Source: Pontederia crassipes
Lineage: Eukaryota > Streptophyta > Magnoliopsida > Commelinales > Pontederiaceae
NCBI GenBank assembly: GCA_030549335.1
Contig: CM060195.1
Location: 10,259,501 to 10,323,500, forward strand
Direction: 5' to 3'
Length of the DNA: 64,000 nt
The notes beneath the pieces were generated by a model, which ran no database searches, had not been told where the DNA came from, and worked only from the letters and a program-made list of their open reading frames with translations. The position numbers and the translations under genes were made by a program. Position 1 is the stretch's first letter. Every line of letters starts with the position of its first letter. Of the stretch, positions 21,462-33,389 are shown in pieces.

Positions 21462-24062
21462 TGATCACTAGCTGATCATTATAGTCTTTTATCCCATTTT
21501 AGATGCATTTCACCCATATCGAACCTCTAAATTGCCCAACTTTTGGCCAATTATGTTTGGAATGCATGAATGGTGATAACTAGTTGATCTTCCTCATTTT
21601 ATACTTAATTCCATGTGCATAGAGGTTCTAAATTGCTAAAATCCATAAATATTTCAATTCTATGCCAAGTTATCACTCTAATATGCCAAGTTATCACTAT
21701 TTTGAGTGAACTGATTTTCAATGATTTTCTTGCCCTAAATCCATTACTATCATGAATGAATCATATTTGGATGATCATATCTCAACTTGTGCAAAATTAT
21801 AAATCCATTTGAACAAGTTATCATTTTCCAATGCCAAGTTATCGTTAAAGGGCAAAACTATCATTTCGACATGCAAAACTATCAAATCTACACAAAAGCC
21901 TTAGGAAATTATTATATTATTGTTCTAACTCATTGCTGTTCAAATTTGATCACATTTGGATAACCACAACTAAAGTTATGACAAGTTATATTTTTTAAGG
22001 CATTAAGTTGTCGTTTTGGCACCCAAGTTATCATTCCTATGAAATCTTATCCATATTTGATTTCTGACCTCATTCACTTGCCATCCTACTTTCTTTTATA
22101 CCTTCAATGCTCTGAACCATCCATATTTGATCTTTTTTCAAGATTTATGCAAAGTTATCATTCGGATTCTCAAACTTATCATTTTAATTACTGATTTCAC
22201 ATCTTCATAACACCATATTTTATTTGATGTTTGAGCTGACCCTAGCGGTTTTCCTTATCCTTATTTGTTCATTTCCTATTTGAGGACTTTGATGCTTGGT
22301 GTTCTATCTCTTCTAGCAGGGAAAAATAAGTTGCAAAAAGTTGGAAAAAGGTGGGGGGACCGCCTACTTTTGCTGTCCAAAAAGCTATCTTCTGCAGCTG
22401 ATTCCAGGTCCAGAGGACACTTGGCACAATCAAGGCATAAGAAATTATCTGATGCTGATCTAAGGGTTATTAAAGGTCAGATATAAGCTGAAAACCCTAC
22501 GAGAGAAAGGGGCAGGTCGGCCATTGCAGGGAAGAACAGATTGGGGCTGGATTGGAGCTGAAGTGGAGCTGTTCTTGAGCTGAAGGGGCTGTTTTCTGTC
22601 AACAGCCCTCATTCCAGGATGATTAGCTTCTATTCTTCACTCTATTTTGTATCTAAGTTTGTAATTATGAGGAGCTAAATCCTATGTCTCCTAGGATAGG
22701 GTAGTAGTCTATGTTAATTATGGATGGACTAAGGACAGTTCTGATTTCCTAAACTGATATCAATTCTGGTTGCTGAAATTTGTATTGATATGAACCTGAT
22801 TCTTGTCATTGTAAGTCCTATTTATATTTACAACTGAGAAGTTGTTATTTGATCTAATCTTTATTCAGAAATGAATTAAGAACCAAGCCAAGTTTTATGG
22901 ATTCCATCTTGATTACAAATCTGATTTCCTGAATCTGATTTTTCCTCAATTATGATTTTTGAATTGCCCAAATCTGTTTTCATCATTGTGGAGCCCTAAT
23001 TGATATATAACTGAGAAGTTACTTATGGTTTCAGAAATGAATCAAGAGACAATGGTGTTTGCAAAGTTTTAACCTCTGAATTATTGCAACTTTTCATTAC
23101 TGATTTTCAAATCTGATTTTCAAATATGTTTCCTGAATTTGTGGAATCTGCCTTGTCATTGTTAAACCTCTGCTTTAACCTACCACTGAGAGGTGGTCTT
23201 ATGGCTTCCTTGATGTTCATAGATGAACCAAGGAGCAATTGCATGTGTTGAATTCCCTTATATGAATTAAGTGGTGATTTCTATCCAATTAAATAATGGA
23301 AATGTGGATTTCATTTGAACTTGCAGCTGAGAGGCTGATTTTAAATCCTCTTGTAGTTTAGAGATAAACCAAGGAGCATTTGCATTAATATTGGATTGAT
23401 TTAATCCCTGTTTAGTTGATTGAAGCATTCCCTTCATTTTCAAAGTGCAATTTAGAAGTTATCATTTCATATTTTATTGAATTGCCAAAAAAATCAGCAA
23501 GTGAATTGGATTGAACTTAATGATAACTTGATTTTCAGGGGGGATCCTCTTCTAATTCAACTTGGCTAATAATTATATGATAATATATTGTTTAGTTCTG
23601 GTCTAATTGAGCTGTGAAAAGAACCATATTAAAGGTTGAATCAAATTTGACTAAAAAATGATAACTTGCCCCTTTCCATCCATAATTAAATTAGATGAAC
23701 CCCAATTCCTAGGAGGACCTTCCACATTGATAGGTAAATCCTTTTAGCCTCTAGATTAGTCATTACAATTCAGTTTAGTTAACCTTTCAGAAATTCAAAA
23801 ACAATTATCATTTAACCTTCCTGAAAAATTTATTTTCATTTCCATTTAAAGTTCTGCTTTTGCCACTTTAACTTTGATTAGTCTAAATTATTTTTAGGTA
23901 GTCTAGGACTTTAAATCACTATGGGTACGACATTTAGGGTTACTACAATTGACCTGTGCACTGCAGTAGAGAGTGAATTAGGGAGTTGAAACAAAAATTG
24001 AAAAATTGACTTTTGACCCAAAAATCAGCAAGTTATCACTAAACCCGCCAATATCACTATCA
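21462..24062 (+). repeat. 3' LTR of element B
   Basis: This starts TGATCACTAGCTGATCAT after the polypurine tract and ends AATATCACTATCA; it is 2601 bases with four roughly 170-bp modules (about 22830, 23000, 23170, 23325). It is more diverged from the A LTRs than those are from each other, so it is from an independent insertion. The next base enters the middle of another LTR (element C), so the right flank and its target duplication are lost. Confidence 0.9.
22482..22487 (+). promoter_or_regulatory. Putative LTR TATA box
   Basis: TATAAG in TCAGATATAAGCTG is at the same place as in the LTR at 9213-11829. Confidence 0.5.
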
Positions 24063-25319
24063 ATCTTGTAATTATAACGAGCTAAATCTCAGCTCTCCTA
24101 GGATAGGGTAGTAATCTAGTTTAGTATGGATGGGATATGGACAAATCTGATTTCCTGCAGTGATATCTGATTTCTGAATTTGCATTTCAGATTTTTTAAT
24201 TCATTGAATCTGTTTTATCATGGTGGAGCCCTAGTTCTATTGACAACTGAGAGGTTGCTTTATGGTTTCATTCGTGTTCAGAAATGAATCAAGATGCAAT
24301 GATATTTCTAAGATTTCAATCTGTAATTGGTTCTGATTTCCTTCCTGATTTGGTTATTTTAGAAATCTATTTTCCTGAATTTTGTGGGATTCTTCTTTGT
24401 TATTGTAAATCCTTGATTTCATTAAATCACTGAGAAGTGAACTTAAGGTTTTCTTGCTATTCAGAGATGAACCAAGGAGCAATGACAATTGATTGAATTC
24501 CCTTATGTAATCATGTGCTCAATGTTTCCCATTTAATTAATGCTAACGTGGATTCCATTTCAATTTACAGTTGAGAAACTGATTCTAAATTCCCTTGCTA
24601 TTTAGAGATAAACCAAGAAGCATTAGCATTAATATTGGATTGATTTCATTCTTGCCTAGTTAATTCAAGTAATTTTCTCATTATTAAAAGTGCAACTGGT
24701 TGTCATCATTTTAGGCCTTACTGAATTACATAACTTGAAAGAATTATTGCAATATCAGTAAGGGGGACTTGAGTTTGTGCTTAATGTTAACTTGATATCA
24801 GTAAGGACCCTTTTATTATTCAACTTAGCTAATCAACCATATGGCAATATGATAATTAGTTTGATTCCACTATGCTGTGATAACAGCCCTTTTTAAGTTG
24901 ATTTAGAATTGACTATATTGATAACTTGTTCCAATCCATCCATAATTAAATTAGATAAACTACAATTCCTAGGAGAACCTTTCTCATTGATTGATAATCT
25001 CATTTAGCCCTTAGTTTAGCATCTAAAATTCAGTTCAGATAAATTCTCAAAACTCCAAAATAGTTGTCCTTTTTGCCACAATTAAAAATCTATTTTCTAC
25101 TTTTCTTAATTTTTTGCTTTTGTCACTTAAATTAGTACTAGTCTAGATTGTTTAGGGAGTCATTGGCTTCAAATCACTGTGGATACGACATTTGGGTTTA
25201 CAACAATTGACCTGTGCACTGCAGTAGAGAGTGAGTTAGGGAGTTCATCCAATTATTGAAAATTCTCAATTCTAACCACAAAATCAGTAAGTTATCACTA
25301 CTCCACTTAATTCACATCA
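24063..25319 (+). repeat. 5' LTR of element C, truncated at its left
   Basis: This begins inside the LTR at a sequence corresponding to about 27167 of the C 3' LTR (TTATAATTATAACGAG-like region before the CTCCTAGGATAGGGTAG box). It ends TAATTCACATCA. About 970 bases of the LTR start are missing. Three roughly 170-bp modules are present (about 24240, 24440, 24570). The ending CACATCA matches the end GACATCA of 26199-28410, which pairs these two as LTRs of one element distinct from A and B. Confidence 0.85.
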
Positions 25320-26198
25320 GTTATCAGTAATTTCAACAAGTTATCACTGATATTGCTCGGCTCAGTTCTTGCCTTCATTTTAACTCCAAAATGGGTGAAA
25401 TCCTTTAATATGACAGTTAGTACACTCTAATACCAAGTAGTCAAGTTGGCTATTAGTCTTTTTGCTTCAATCAGATTTCTTTTTCAGATCCATTTGACAT
25501 TGAATTTCAACTGAAAATTTCCTTTTGTGGGTAACAATAGATAACACTCATGAGTTGGCTAGAAAATAGAAGAAGTTTAGAATGGAGTCAAGGCTTTTGC
25601 TGCCATGTTAAATAGGAAAACTTGATTATTTGCATTAAGGGATCTAAACCTTACTTGAGTTTGAACTATTGCTCACTTCATGAACAGAACAGAAAAAAAA
25701 TTGGAGAAAAAGAAAAAGATAAAAGTTGCATTTTGCATTGCATGCATGCATGAATAAAGAGAGTGAAATTTAAAAAAGGAACCTCTCCTGAATAAAGCCA
25801 AAATTTTTATCCTGTGACCAGCATAAATAAAAATCAAGTCTCAACCTATTTACTTGCATTATCATGAATAAAAGTCAGGTTTTAAACTTGTTTAAGCAGT
25901 GCAAAAATCTGTTCATGAAGAGATTTATAGTTCAACATTTTTAGTAAAGTTGACAATTCCTGAAATCCAATTCAGTTACTGTTAGTACTTCTTTCATGGC
26001 ATAAATTTGCTTTAGCCTTTGTGATTCCTTAGCTAGAAATTGAGTTTTGGAAAGAATGGAGTGTTGGCAAAGTGGGAAACTCATTGGATTTTAATCACCT
26101 GGATTTAAATTCACTTGTGAACTGTTTTATTCAAGTTTTGTTCTTAATATCTGAATGTTTTACTTGAGGATAAGCAAAAGACTAAGCTTGGGGGAGTT
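25320..26198 (+). other. Remnant interior of element C: 3' untranslated region only
   Basis: Directly after the 5' LTR end comes sequence matching the 3' part of the A and B untranslated regions. All of gag and pol, and the conserved post-integrase box, are gone. GTTATC motifs (25319-25350), AATAAA motifs (about 25751, 25789, 25826, 25865), the pre-PPT hairpin (26158-26179, imperfect) and a full polypurine tract AAGCTTGGGGGAGTT (26184-26198) remain. Confidence 0.8.
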
Positions 26199-28410
26199 TG
26201 ATCACTAGCTGATCATATTATAGTTTTACTCCATTTTCTATCCATTTCACACCTATGGAGCCCTCATTTTTCCCTACATTTGGTCAATTATGCATAGAAT
26301 ACAATAAATTGTGATTACTAGCTGACCATCCTCATTTTTTATTCAATTCCATGTGCATAGAGGTTCTGAATGGTTAAAATCTGCAAAGTTATCATTTCTG
26401 CATGATATCAATGTCCAGTTGCTAATTAAACTGATTTTTAGTTATTGTGTTGTCCCAATTCCTTGCTTTTCCTGAATTGATCATGTTTGGATAACTATGG
26501 TTTAGTCTGCACAAGTTATCATTCTAGTGTCAACTTATCATTTTTGGGGCAAAATTGTTATTTTAATGTGCAAGGTTATTATTTCTGCATAACATCATTG
26601 GGCAATTATTTAATTGTTGTCCTAACTCCTTGCTGTTGTGAATTAATCATACCTGGATAATCATGATTTAATTTGTGCAAAGTTACCATTCCAATGAACA
26701 AGTTATCATTCTCAGTGCACAAGTTATCATTCCTGTGAAATTTTATCCATATCTGATAATTGACCTCATTTTTATTGCTGTCCTATCTTTACTTGTTCTA
26801 TTTTTATTTGTGAACTTTGATGCTTGATGTTCTTTCTCTTCTAGCAGGTTTTACAAGGCTTCCTCAGCTGAAAAAGAAAGGGGGACCACCTGCACTGCTG
26901 TACAAAAAGCTGCTAGAATTTTCAGGACCATTGGACAGATGGCATAATCAGATGCTATGGAAGCTTCTGATTGGCATCCAAGGGTGGATGAGGACCATAT
27001 AAAAGTGGAGAAACCTGGAGAAGAAAAGGGGGACTCTCCATTGCAGGGTGGCTGGACCAGGAGCAAGAAGGAGCTGAGGGAGAAGAAGCTGGGACATTCT
27101 GATTTCCTATCGATAGATTTTTATTTCAAAATGCTTTGTATCAGTTTCCTCTTCTGTTTTGCATCAAATCTTTTAACTATAATGATCTAAATCCCAACTC
27201 TCCTAGGATAGGGTAGTAATCTAGTTTAGTTATGGATGGAGTATGAACACTACTGATTTCCTTCTCTTATATTAGAACTATTCTGATTTCCTAAATTCTG
27301 ATTTGTTGGAGTTTGTTTGTCATTGTAAACCCTAATTGTAAAAGCAACCTAGAGGTTGATTTATGGTTTCAATCTTGTTCAGAAATGAATCAAGATGCAA
27401 TGATACTTCTATGCTTTCAATCTATGATTACTACTGATTTCCTCTCCTGATTTTGATATTTTTCTGATATCTGATTTCTGAATTCTGTGGGAATCTATTA
27501 GCCCTGATTTTATTAGCAACAGAGAGGTTGAATTTGTGGTTTTCTTGATGTTCAGAAATGAACCAAGAAACAGCGATAATTATTAGATTCCAATCTGTGA
27601 TTACATGCCCAATGCATCCAATTTACTAGTGTTGATGTGGACATCATTTTAACTTGCAGTCAAGAGACTAATTTTAAGTCCCCTTGATGTTTAGAGATAA
27701 ATCAAGAAGTATTAGCATTAGTATTGGATTAATTATAATTCTGTTTAGTTAATTAAGCCAATTGTTCCATCATTACATGTGTTGATTAATATTGGTATCA
27801 AATTAGGCCTCATTGAATTGCAAATTCTGATAGGATATTGTCAATATCAGTAGGGTGCTAGAACTTGTGCTTAATGATAACTTGATATCAGGAAGGATTC
27901 TCTTCTTATTCAACTTAGATAATCAACAATATGAGAATATGATAATTAGCTTGATTTAATTATGCTGTGATAACAACCTTTTTCAAGTTGAGTCAGAATT
28001 GACATATATTGATAATTTTTTCCAATCCATCCATAGCTAAATTAGATGAACCACATTCCTAGAAGAATCTTCCTATTGATTGATAAACCCTTTTAGTTCT
28101 GAGTTTAGCATCTAAATTTTAGTCCATATCAATTGTCAAAACACCAAAAACAGTTATCCCTTAGTCTCATCTTTAAATCTATTTTTCACTTTTCTCCATT
28201 TCCTATTTTTGCGATTTAGTCTAGGGTTAGTCTAGATTGTTTTAGTGAGTCTTTAGCCTTCAAATCACTGTGAATACGACACTTGAGTCTATTACAATTG
28301 ACCTGTGCACTTGCAGTAGAGAAGAAGTAGGGAGTGTGAGCACATTTCATAATTTTCAATTCTGACCCATAATATCAGCAAGTTATCACTACTCCACTCA
28401 TTTGACATCA
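26199..28410 (+). repeat. 3' LTR of element C
   Basis: This starts TGATCACTAGCTGATCATAT after the polypurine tract and ends TCATTTGACATCA; it is 2212 bases. It has only three roughly 170-bp modules (about 27345, 27520, 27660), in line with its shorter length. The right flank (28411 on) is chromovirus-like gag, so C was inserted into, or has been joined to, that element. Confidence 0.88.
26998..27005 (+). promoter_or_regulatory. Putative TATA box of C 3' LTR
   Basis: TATAAAAG in GGACCATATAAAAGTGG lies at the family-conserved position. Confidence 0.6.
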
Positions 28411-29118
28411 AGAGTGCATCATTCTACTTGCAAGATGTGACGTGTCTATGGTGGTGGTGTCATTGCGACGATATGGAATATGGCAACGTTGATCCCATTG
28501 AGATATGGGACGACTTCAAAAGCCAGCTTACAAACTTCTTCTGCCTTGCCAAGTCGGGATTAGAGGACAAGATTGCGCTGTTCAACAATGCCAGAAGGAT
28601 ACGTAGAAGGAGTATGTGAAAGAGTTCACCGTCCATAGGCTAGGACAAAGACACATTGCCGATGGTCTTCGTGAAGGGCTTGAAATCGTGGGCTAGGACG
28701 GAGTTGGAACGACAAGATTGTCCCAACCTTTGCTCGCTAGTCGCCGCTGCTGAATCGCACGTAGAGTATGCCAAAACAAACACCCCAGCACCAAAGTCCT
28801 CGGACAAGGACAATGGTGGGGGAGAGAAGCCGAAGTCTCAAGGAGGCAAGTCGTACTACCAAGACAAGGGGAAGGGATATCAAGATAGGAGGCCCAACAA
28901 TGATAGATTCAGGAGGGATGGAAAATCGCCAAAGCCTTGTTACATTTGCAAAGGTCCACATTGGACAAGCAAATGTCCGCGGAAGGCGGCGATGAATGCT
29001 ATGTATTGCCCCAATGAGAAGGAGAAGGTGGAGGCATGTCTCAGTTCGATGCACATCCTCAACACTATCAACGCCTCGAAGGTGTTCATTGACTGTTTGA
29101 CTTTATGCGGGTATCGAG
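28411..29118 (+). pseudogene. gag: gag of a chromovirus-like Ty3/gypsy element
   Basis: The capsid part is recognisable from LWWWCHCDD and IEIWDDFKSQLTNFF, continuing after frame breaks with FVKGLKSWARTELERQ. A CCHC knuckle, CYICKGPHWTSKC (CX2CX3HX4C), is at 28938-28976; this spacing and the GPH core are usual for one chromovirus group. The N-terminus is missing because the sequence starts at the C LTR edge. Base composition is visibly richer in G+C than the flanking Athila DNA, so the source is different. Several frame changes and stops (such as 28617-28619) make it a pseudogene. Confidence 0.8.
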
Positions 29119-29370
29119 TTGAACGGGAAAGTCTTCAATGCCCTCACTGACATGGGAGCATTGGAGTTGTTTGTGTCAAAAGTGGCCGACAAGAAGCTGA
29201 AGCTACCACTAAAGAAGACTAACGCCACGTTCAAGATGATGAAGTCTATCTCGACCACAAGAATTTCTCTAGGAGTGAAGGTTCGCATCGGCAAGTGGTC
29301 GAGAAGTTTCGACGTGATGGTGGCACCAATGGATGACTATGAAGTGATGGCAGACATCTCTTTTCTATGA
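29119..29370 (+). pseudogene. Protease of the chromovirus-like element
   Basis: The segment FNALTDMGALELFVSKVADK corresponds to the retropepsin active site, with Asp-Met-Gly-Ala where Asp-Ser/Thr-Gly-Ala is expected. It ends MVAPMDDYEVMADISFL, the counterpart of the usual DDYDVVLGLDFL, then TGA. The changed active-site residue suggests an inactive enzyme even without the frame breaks. Confidence 0.7.
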
Positions 29371-30467
29371 CACATCGCTGCATGTGTCATCTCGCTCACC
29401 AATTCGATGGCCATCTTCGACCCCAAGGGACCTTGCAACATTCCTGTGAGGTCAGGAGGAGATCTCGAGCAAATGACCCTCACCGCCATGTAAGTTCCGA
29501 AGGGATTGCGCAAACAGGAGCACACCTTCCTACCGATTGCCATCTTGGAAGATTCAAATCCCTCCACTCCAACACCTCTCAAAGTTCTTGAAACCCTTGA
29601 TAACTTCGCTGACATCATGCCCCCGGAACTCCCAAAGTGGTTGCCTCCGAAGCATGAAGTGGACCATGTCATCGACTTGAACCCAGGATCGAAGCCCCCT
29701 CATGGAGTCCCTAGCCCCTCCGGAACTTGCAGAATTTCGTAAGCAACTCACCAAACTATTGGATGCAGGATATGTTCGGTTCTCGAAGTCTCCATATGAC
29801 ATCCTAGATTTCCTTCAAAAGAAGTATGATAGTTCCCTCCAGATGTGCATCGACTACCGGGAGCTCAAAAAGTTTACAGTGAAGGACAAGTACCCCATTC
29901 CCCTAGTGGCGAACTTGTTCGACCAACTTGGTGGTGCAAGATGGTTCACCAAGTTGGATCTTCGTTTGGGCTATTACAAGTCCAGATCGTGGAAGAAGAC
30001 GTACGTAGAAGATGATGTTTGTCACAAGATACGACTCCTACAAGTTCCTCATGATGCCTTTCGCCCTTACCAACGCCTCGATGACCTTCTCCACCCTCAT
30101 GAACAAGTTATTAAAATCATTCCTTGATAGGTTCGTGGTTGTCTACCTCGACGACATCATGATCTACAGTCGCACTTTGGAGGAGCACGTCGAACACATT
30201 TGGCAAGTGTTCGAGGTGTTGTGGCAGAACGAGCTCTACGTCAAGCGGGAGAAGTGTATCTTCGCTCAACCGGAAGTGCACTTCATAGTACACGTCGTAG
30301 GAAGTGGCAAGTGGAAGATGAATGGCGCGAAGATTCAAGCCATCATAGAGTGGGAGCCACTCAGGCGGGTTCCCGATATGCGTTCATTCCTTGGCCTGAT
30401 GAATTATTATAGGAGGTTCGTCAAGGAGTATTCACATGTGAAGTGGGAGTGGATGCCTACATGCTAG
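29371..30467 (+). pseudogene. pol: Reverse transcriptase of the chromovirus-like element
   Basis: RT motifs are clear but spread over two frames: QMCIDYRELKKFTVKDKYPI, FDQLGGARWFTKLDLRLGYY, then after a frameshift YDSYKFLMMPFALTNASMTF. The catalytic YLDD is at 30144-30155 (FVVVYLDDIMIYSRTLEEH). The connection reads RSFLGLMNYYRRFVKEYSHV. It is related to chromovirus RTs, and clearly not Athila, where the motif is FMDD. The stop at 30465-30467 and several frameshifts break it. Confidence 0.83.
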
Positions 30468-30870
30468 GAAGCATTCGACACCCTCAAGAGGGCCATGACG
30501 GAGGAACCAATGCTCGTCCTAACAGACCACATCAAGCATTACGAGGTAAGACAGATGCTATCGAAGGAGTTCTTATGCAGGAGGGGCATCCCGTGGTGTT
30601 CGAGAGTCAAAAACTCGACGACACAGAGTGGCGCCACGGCATGCAAGACAAAAGTACCGCGGTGATCCACTGCCTTAGGACATGGTGGCACTATCTTCTC
30701 GGGTCACGATTTCACATCAAGACGAACAATGCCACGTATTTAGAGACATAGAAGAAGCTCTCGCTAAAGCAAGCACTGTGTCAATATTTCATGGCAGAGT
30801 TCGACTATGTCCTGGAGTAAAAGTTTGGCAAGACGAATGTCATTGCCGATGCCCTCAGCCGATGTACGAA
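30468..30870 (+). pseudogene. pol: RNase H of the chromovirus-like element
   Basis: Recognisable pieces are GVLMQEGHPVVFESQKL, HCLRTWWHYLLGSRFHIKTN and, after a stop and frame change, CQYFMAEFDYVLE and NVIADALSR (about 30838-30861). The TDAS region that should precede them is partly lost. This is the enzyme that would remove RNA from RNA-DNA hybrids. Confidence 0.72.
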
Positions 30871-31690
30871 ATTGACGGCCATGAGCAAAGAAGGGATTAA
30901 GAAGGGATTGGAGTCAGATCTCACGGCAAAGATCCTATTTGAGCAAGCAAAGGAGGGAAAGACACGCCAATTTTGGGTGGAAGATGTGCTGATGGAACGT
31001 CGCATCTATGTTCCCTTTGGGACTCATCGAGGACAACTACTTCTGGCCAAGGATGGAGGACGATATTGAAGCCTTTGTGAAGACATGTCTTGTTTGTCAG
31101 CATGATAAAAATCTCAATCAAGCACCCAACGGACTTCTGGAATCCCTTCCAATTCCAAAGCGATCATGGAAAGATGTTTCCATGGACTTCATCACGGGCC
31201 TGCCCAAGTTTGAAGGCACGAGTACCTTCATGGTGGTCGTCGATCGGTTCTCTAAGTATGCCATTTCCGTCGTCGGCTCTGCAAGTTGTCCTGCCACTGA
31301 AGCTACAGAGTTATTCATGAAGCATGTAGTGAAGTATTAAGGTCTACTACAAAGCATAGTTAGCGATCGGGATGGGCGATTCATTGGCAACTTCTGAAAG
31401 GAACTGTTCAAGATGATGGGCTCCAACCCGCATTTCTTGACATCACTTCATCCTCAAATCGACGGCCAAACTGAGAGGGTGAATTATATCTTGAAGATCT
31501 ACTTACCACAATATATGAGTGTCTATCAGAATGACTGGGCGAAGCAAGTCTGACATCGTATAATTCTCTTACAACCTACAGTAGAGCGAGTCGACCAATC
31601 AGAGTCCCTTCGACATAGTGACATGGCAGCAACTTCTTACGGTGGTAAAGTTCCCGTCACTCACCGCATGATTAGGGAATGTCATGAGCA
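30871..31690 (+). pseudogene. pol: Integrase of the chromovirus-like element
   Basis: The zinc domain is partly deleted: the two His are lost near 31020-31030, but FVKTCLVCQHDK keeps the Cys pair. The core has MDFITGLPKFEG (first Asp) and VVVDRFSKYA, then, beyond a TAA at 31338-31340, SIVSDRDGRFIGNF (second Asp) and QTERVN (Glu) near 31470. Homology fades by about 31690, before any chromodomain can be seen. Confidence 0.78.
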
Positions 31691-31917
31691 GAATTGATGT
31701 GAACCAGAAAATGCTTATAGTCGTAGCCGGCAATAGAAGAATCTTCTAGCAAAGTTGGATAATGATGATAATGTTGTGGATCTCAAACATAAGGAAATTG
31801 AAGATAATCAAGAATATCTGCGATTTACAAATGATCAAATTACAAGATCAAGTTGCATCAAAGACAACTTCTCAATGTGTTATAAATTGGACCGCATGAA
31901 GAGTAAGCATAACTTGG
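31691..31917. other. Unassigned stretch
   Basis: AT-rich sequence between the integrase relic and the next LTR. I see no motif or recognisable coding here. It may hold the tail of the chromovirus-like element. Confidence 0.4.
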
Positions 31918-32384
31918 CCAAATAAATCGTGTTTAACCATATTTATTTGAAATTTTTTGAATTAATTAAATATGGAATATGCTGATTAGTATTATAACAG
32001 ACATTGAGTTTGTTATTTTATTAAATTAGTTAGGTTACTTGTGGGCTAAGTCAAGGTATTTTCTTTCAGCCCAAAGTCTATTTCTAGGGTCTATAAATAC
32101 TGATCTTCATTGTTATTTGAGACATCTTTGAATCTATGAATATTTTGGCTTAATTGCTTTTGCTGTAAGGGAACTCCTGCAACTCGTTCTTCGGGAACTT
32201 CCACCGTTAATTACAAGGTTGGCTATATTGTTATTTTAATCCATCTATTTATAATATCGATTGCTTGGTTCATTATAATCTTGAGGTTGACATTCCGCTG
32301 CCTTGAAAATTCGTTTGATCACGTTTCTTTGATTATCATATATTGTTCCGGTCACTCAAGGCATTGTTCTTGAGCATCATATCA
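31918..32384 (+). repeat. 5' LTR of element G (left boundary unresolved)
   Basis: An LTR is inferred because the stretch ends CATCATATCA two bases before a tRNA-Met-type primer site and contains the TATA-like CTATAAATAC at 32091-32100. A short transcript leader with a likely start region follows. I cannot place the left edge: no clear TG start or target duplication is visible, and no second copy is found in the window. Confidence 0.5.
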
Positions 32385-32386
32385 GT

Positions 32387-32400
32387 TGATATCAGAGTCG
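32387..32400 (+). other. Probable tRNA-Met primer binding site of element G
   Basis: TGATATCAGAGTCG resembles TGGTATCAGAGC, the complement of the initiator tRNA-Met 3' end used by many plant LTR elements, with two substitutions. It lies at the right distance after the LTR end. Confidence 0.6.
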
Positions 32401-33389
32401 CATTTTCGATTCGGTTTTCTAGTTATCTTTCATTATTTTGTTGCTCCCCTATTTTAGTTTCTGAAAAAAAAACACCACAAAAAAATCTGTTTTGTTAGTT
32501 CTTCAAATCCTAGCCGTCTTCCTTATTTGCTTTCTTTTGTTCTTCAAACCCTAGCCGTCATATATTCTTCAAAATCTAATGTAGTTTTGAAAAAACAAAC
32601 CACAAAAATCTAGTTATTTGTTTTTGAAACCCTAGCCATCATCCTTATTTGTTCTCAAGTTTTGCTGAAGTTTCAAAAAAAAATTCCGAAAAATGAAAAA
32701 AAAAGACTGAAAAGGAAAGTGAAAGAAAGGAGAAGGGAAGACAAGAAAGAAAATTTCTAGAAAAAAAATTTCGAAAACAAGATTCCGATAATAGAAAAAG
32801 GACTAAAAAGGAAAGTGCAAGAAAGGAGGAAAGAGAAGAATAGGAAAAAAATCTGAAAAAAAATTCGAAAATAAAATCCAAAAAAAAGGATTCAAAAGAA
32901 ATAGGAGAGAAGAAAAAAAAAGGAAGGATTATTTCTGAAGAAAAGTGCAAAAAAATTTTGAGAATTGAACAATTTAACTCAAGGAAGGGTGATTTTTTAT
33001 TTCATTCCAATTTTGAATTTTTTGATATCTGTCCTTACTTGACAACATTTTCTTGATTTATATTCCAAATCAATTCATTACATATCTATCCTTATTTGGC
33101 AATCTTTTTTTTCTGATATCTATTCTAAAATCAACTTCAAGTATTCTTTTGATCTTGCACTCAGATTGATAAATCAGATTGATTCAATCACACATTGCCT
33201 TTGTATTGACTTGCATTAGTTCTCCTAGAATTTGTTGGAGGGTTCAAGAGAGGAGAAAGGCTGAGTGATAAGTACAATTGAGGGAAAAAGCCAAATAGGG
33301 TTGAGGTAAATTACGAGTGTCAACACTTAGTGCCACCACGTGAGGTAGTGAGATTATTTTACTAACTTTTATTGCAGAAATTTCCTACA
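32401..33389 (+). other. Leader of element G with long purine tract
   Basis: This is an untranslated leader before gag. The first part has three repeats of a motif like AAACCCTAGCCGTC (about 32506, 32546, 32618). Positions 32675-32960 are almost pure A and G with many AAAGGA/GAAAG runs. Such purine tracts occur in leaders of plant gypsy elements; this one is unusually long. No gene is seen. Confidence 0.55.

Noticed and set aside
32645..32950. Phe/Ser-rich minus-strand open frame
   Set aside because: It is the complement of the purine tract in the element G leader.
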